Shown here piece after piece: positions 13,771 to 14,414 of a stretch of DNA of 14,414 bases. The notes under the pieces were generated by a model, which was not told the origin of the DNA, ran no database searches, and worked only from the letters and a program-made list of their open reading frames with translations. Position 1 is the first letter of the stretch; each line of letters begins with the position of its first letter. The stretch spans positions 1 to 14,414 of the forward strand of contig JACPAS010000017.1 of assembly GCA_016180665.1 (NCBI GenBank), in the 5' to 3' direction. The translations under genes and the position numbers were made by a program. This stretch comes from Microcaldota archaeon. GTDB taxonomy: Archaea > Micrarchaeota > Micrarchaeia > Anstonellales > Bilamarchaeaceae.

Positions 13771-14166
13771 ATGACAGCTAATGCAGCGGATATAAAATCG
13801 ACTTTAATGGACGTACAAGATGCTACACAAACAGTTCTAGCAATTGCCTTCTTGTTACAACTTATAATCGTGGTTTTAGGATTTGGGGTTTGGTATTTCA
13901 TAAGAAAGAAAGAGAATTTAGGATGGCACTATATTGTTCTAGCTGCAGTAATTTTGTTAATTGGCGGTGGCTTAATCTCACTTCTTGGTGGTGGAATTCT
14001 AGCTTATATTTACATGAAAACAAGAAATATTATAATGGACAGATCAAACCTAACAAAGTATGGACTGCTAATTGGATCAACATTAAGTTTAATCGTATTT
14101 GCTCTTGGGATTCTCGCATATCTATTAATTCCAAATATTGCTAGTGGAGTTACTTCTGGATACTAA
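13771..14166 (+). CDS. Small multi-pass membrane protein, unknown function
   Basis: A 131-residue protein with three or four hydrophobic spans: about residues 22-44 (VLAIAFLLQLIIVVLGFGVW), 52-82 (Gly-rich, LIGGGLISLLGGGILAYIY, possibly two short spans) and 97-122. Basic turns (IRKKE after the first span, MKTRNIIMDR after the second) suggest cytoplasmic loops. The N-terminus (MTANAADIKSTLMDVQDA) is polar and not a cleaved signal. I recognise no family. It is preceded by a GAGG ribosome-binding site and shares a promoter region with glyA on the other strand. Confidence 0.7.
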   Translation: MTANAADIKSTLMDVQDATQTVLAIAFLLQLIIVVLGFGVWYFIRKKENLGWHYIVLAAVILLIGGGLISLLGGGILAYIYMKTRNIIMDRSNLTKYGLLIGSTLSLIVFALGILAYLLIPNIASGVTSGY

Positions 14167-14211
14167 AAAATGTATTCATAAGCTCCACCTACCAACTAAT
14201 TATTAAGATGA

Positions 14212-14414
14212 TTACAAAAACGCTTCAACATCCGTAGCCTTCTTCTCTTTTTTCATTTCAAACTCAACCGCCTGCTGGTCCAAAGGCTGACCGCGTTCTC
14301 TCTTAGTTGATTTTCTGTCTCTTACATCCACAAATAATGGATGGCGGACGGCTTCTCCAACAATTACTGCCTCACCAACAGCCAAACTAGTAATGCTTTT
14401 TGCAATTCTAATAT
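14212..14414 (-). CDS. herA: HerA-like ATPase/helicase, C-terminal end (gene runs out of window)
   Basis: The minus-strand frame is open from the window edge to the TAA at 14212-14214, giving 66 complete residues. The sequence RIAKSITSLAVGEAVIVGEA followed by VRHPLFVDVRDRKS closely resembles the C-terminal end of archaeal HerA/DUF87 hexameric DNA translocases (pattern NLPVGEAVVVGEAVR.P.FV.VR.R). HerA acts with the NurA nuclease in DNA end resection. The P-loop and the rest lie beyond the window, so the subtype cannot be judged. It converges on the small membrane protein gene, with 45 bases between the stops. Confidence 0.75.
   Translation of the reverse strand, partial: IRIAKSITSLAVGEAVIVGEAVRHPLFVDVRDRKSTKRERGQPLDQQAVEFEMKKEKKATDVEAFL

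Overview
This 14.4 kb AT-rich window comes from an archaeon. Most genes have a TTTAAA-like box about 25 bases before the start codon, many are apparently leaderless, and a few carry GAGG/GGAG ribosome-binding sites. It also holds archaeal hallmarks: ribosomal protein L14e, a Cbf5-type pseudouridine synthase, archaeal cytidylate kinase, a DUF106 (EMC3/YidC-like) membrane protein, a HerA-like ATPase end, and a tRNA with archaeal-style introns. The small proteins, a two-domain ThyX and lipobox proteins suggest a reduced DPANN-type lineage (Woesearchaeota/Pacearchaeota-like). That placement is inference, because no marker search was possible.

Layout. 1-1014: the 3' part of an unknown gene, then a convergent VapB/VapC toxin-antitoxin pair. 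1145-3225: three consecutive plus-strand genes for exported proteins (a YHYH-domain lipoprotein, a small lipoprotein and a membrane-anchored transglutaminase-like protein), each with its own TATA box. 3222-4307: a Glu-type dehydrogenase on the minus strand. 4423-6774: an archaeal translation/secretion cluster, DUF106 - cmk - L14e - cbf5; the 58-aa L14e is a very short gene, and Cbf5 stops early in its PUA domain with a possible frameshifted remainder. 6838-8196 (minus): a tRNA-Ser(UGA) interrupted by two introns, followed after 20 bases by thiI, whose product modifies U8 of tRNA. 8391-12191 (plus): an operon of two-domain ThyX, SAM hydrolase (DUF62), a cyclase-family metal hydrolase and a class-I glutamine amidotransferase. 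12306-13670 (minus): glyA. 13771-14166: a small multi-pass membrane protein, divergent from glyA. 14212-14414 (minus): the C-terminal end of a HerA-like ATPase.

Metabolic links. SHMT (glyA) supplies methylene-tetrahydrofolate, which ThyX-type enzymes use to make dTMP. Cbf5, ThiI and the tRNA share RNA maturation as a theme. The strongest unusual signals are RNA-level. The tRNA-Ser(UGA) has a 29-nt D-loop intron plus a 101-nt anticodon-loop intron. Its 5' flank carries two further copies of its own first eight bases (GCCGAGAT), each tied to a strong hairpin. A compact three-way-junction fold lies between the convergent amidotransferase and glyA genes. A hairpin cluster lies between cmk and L14e.
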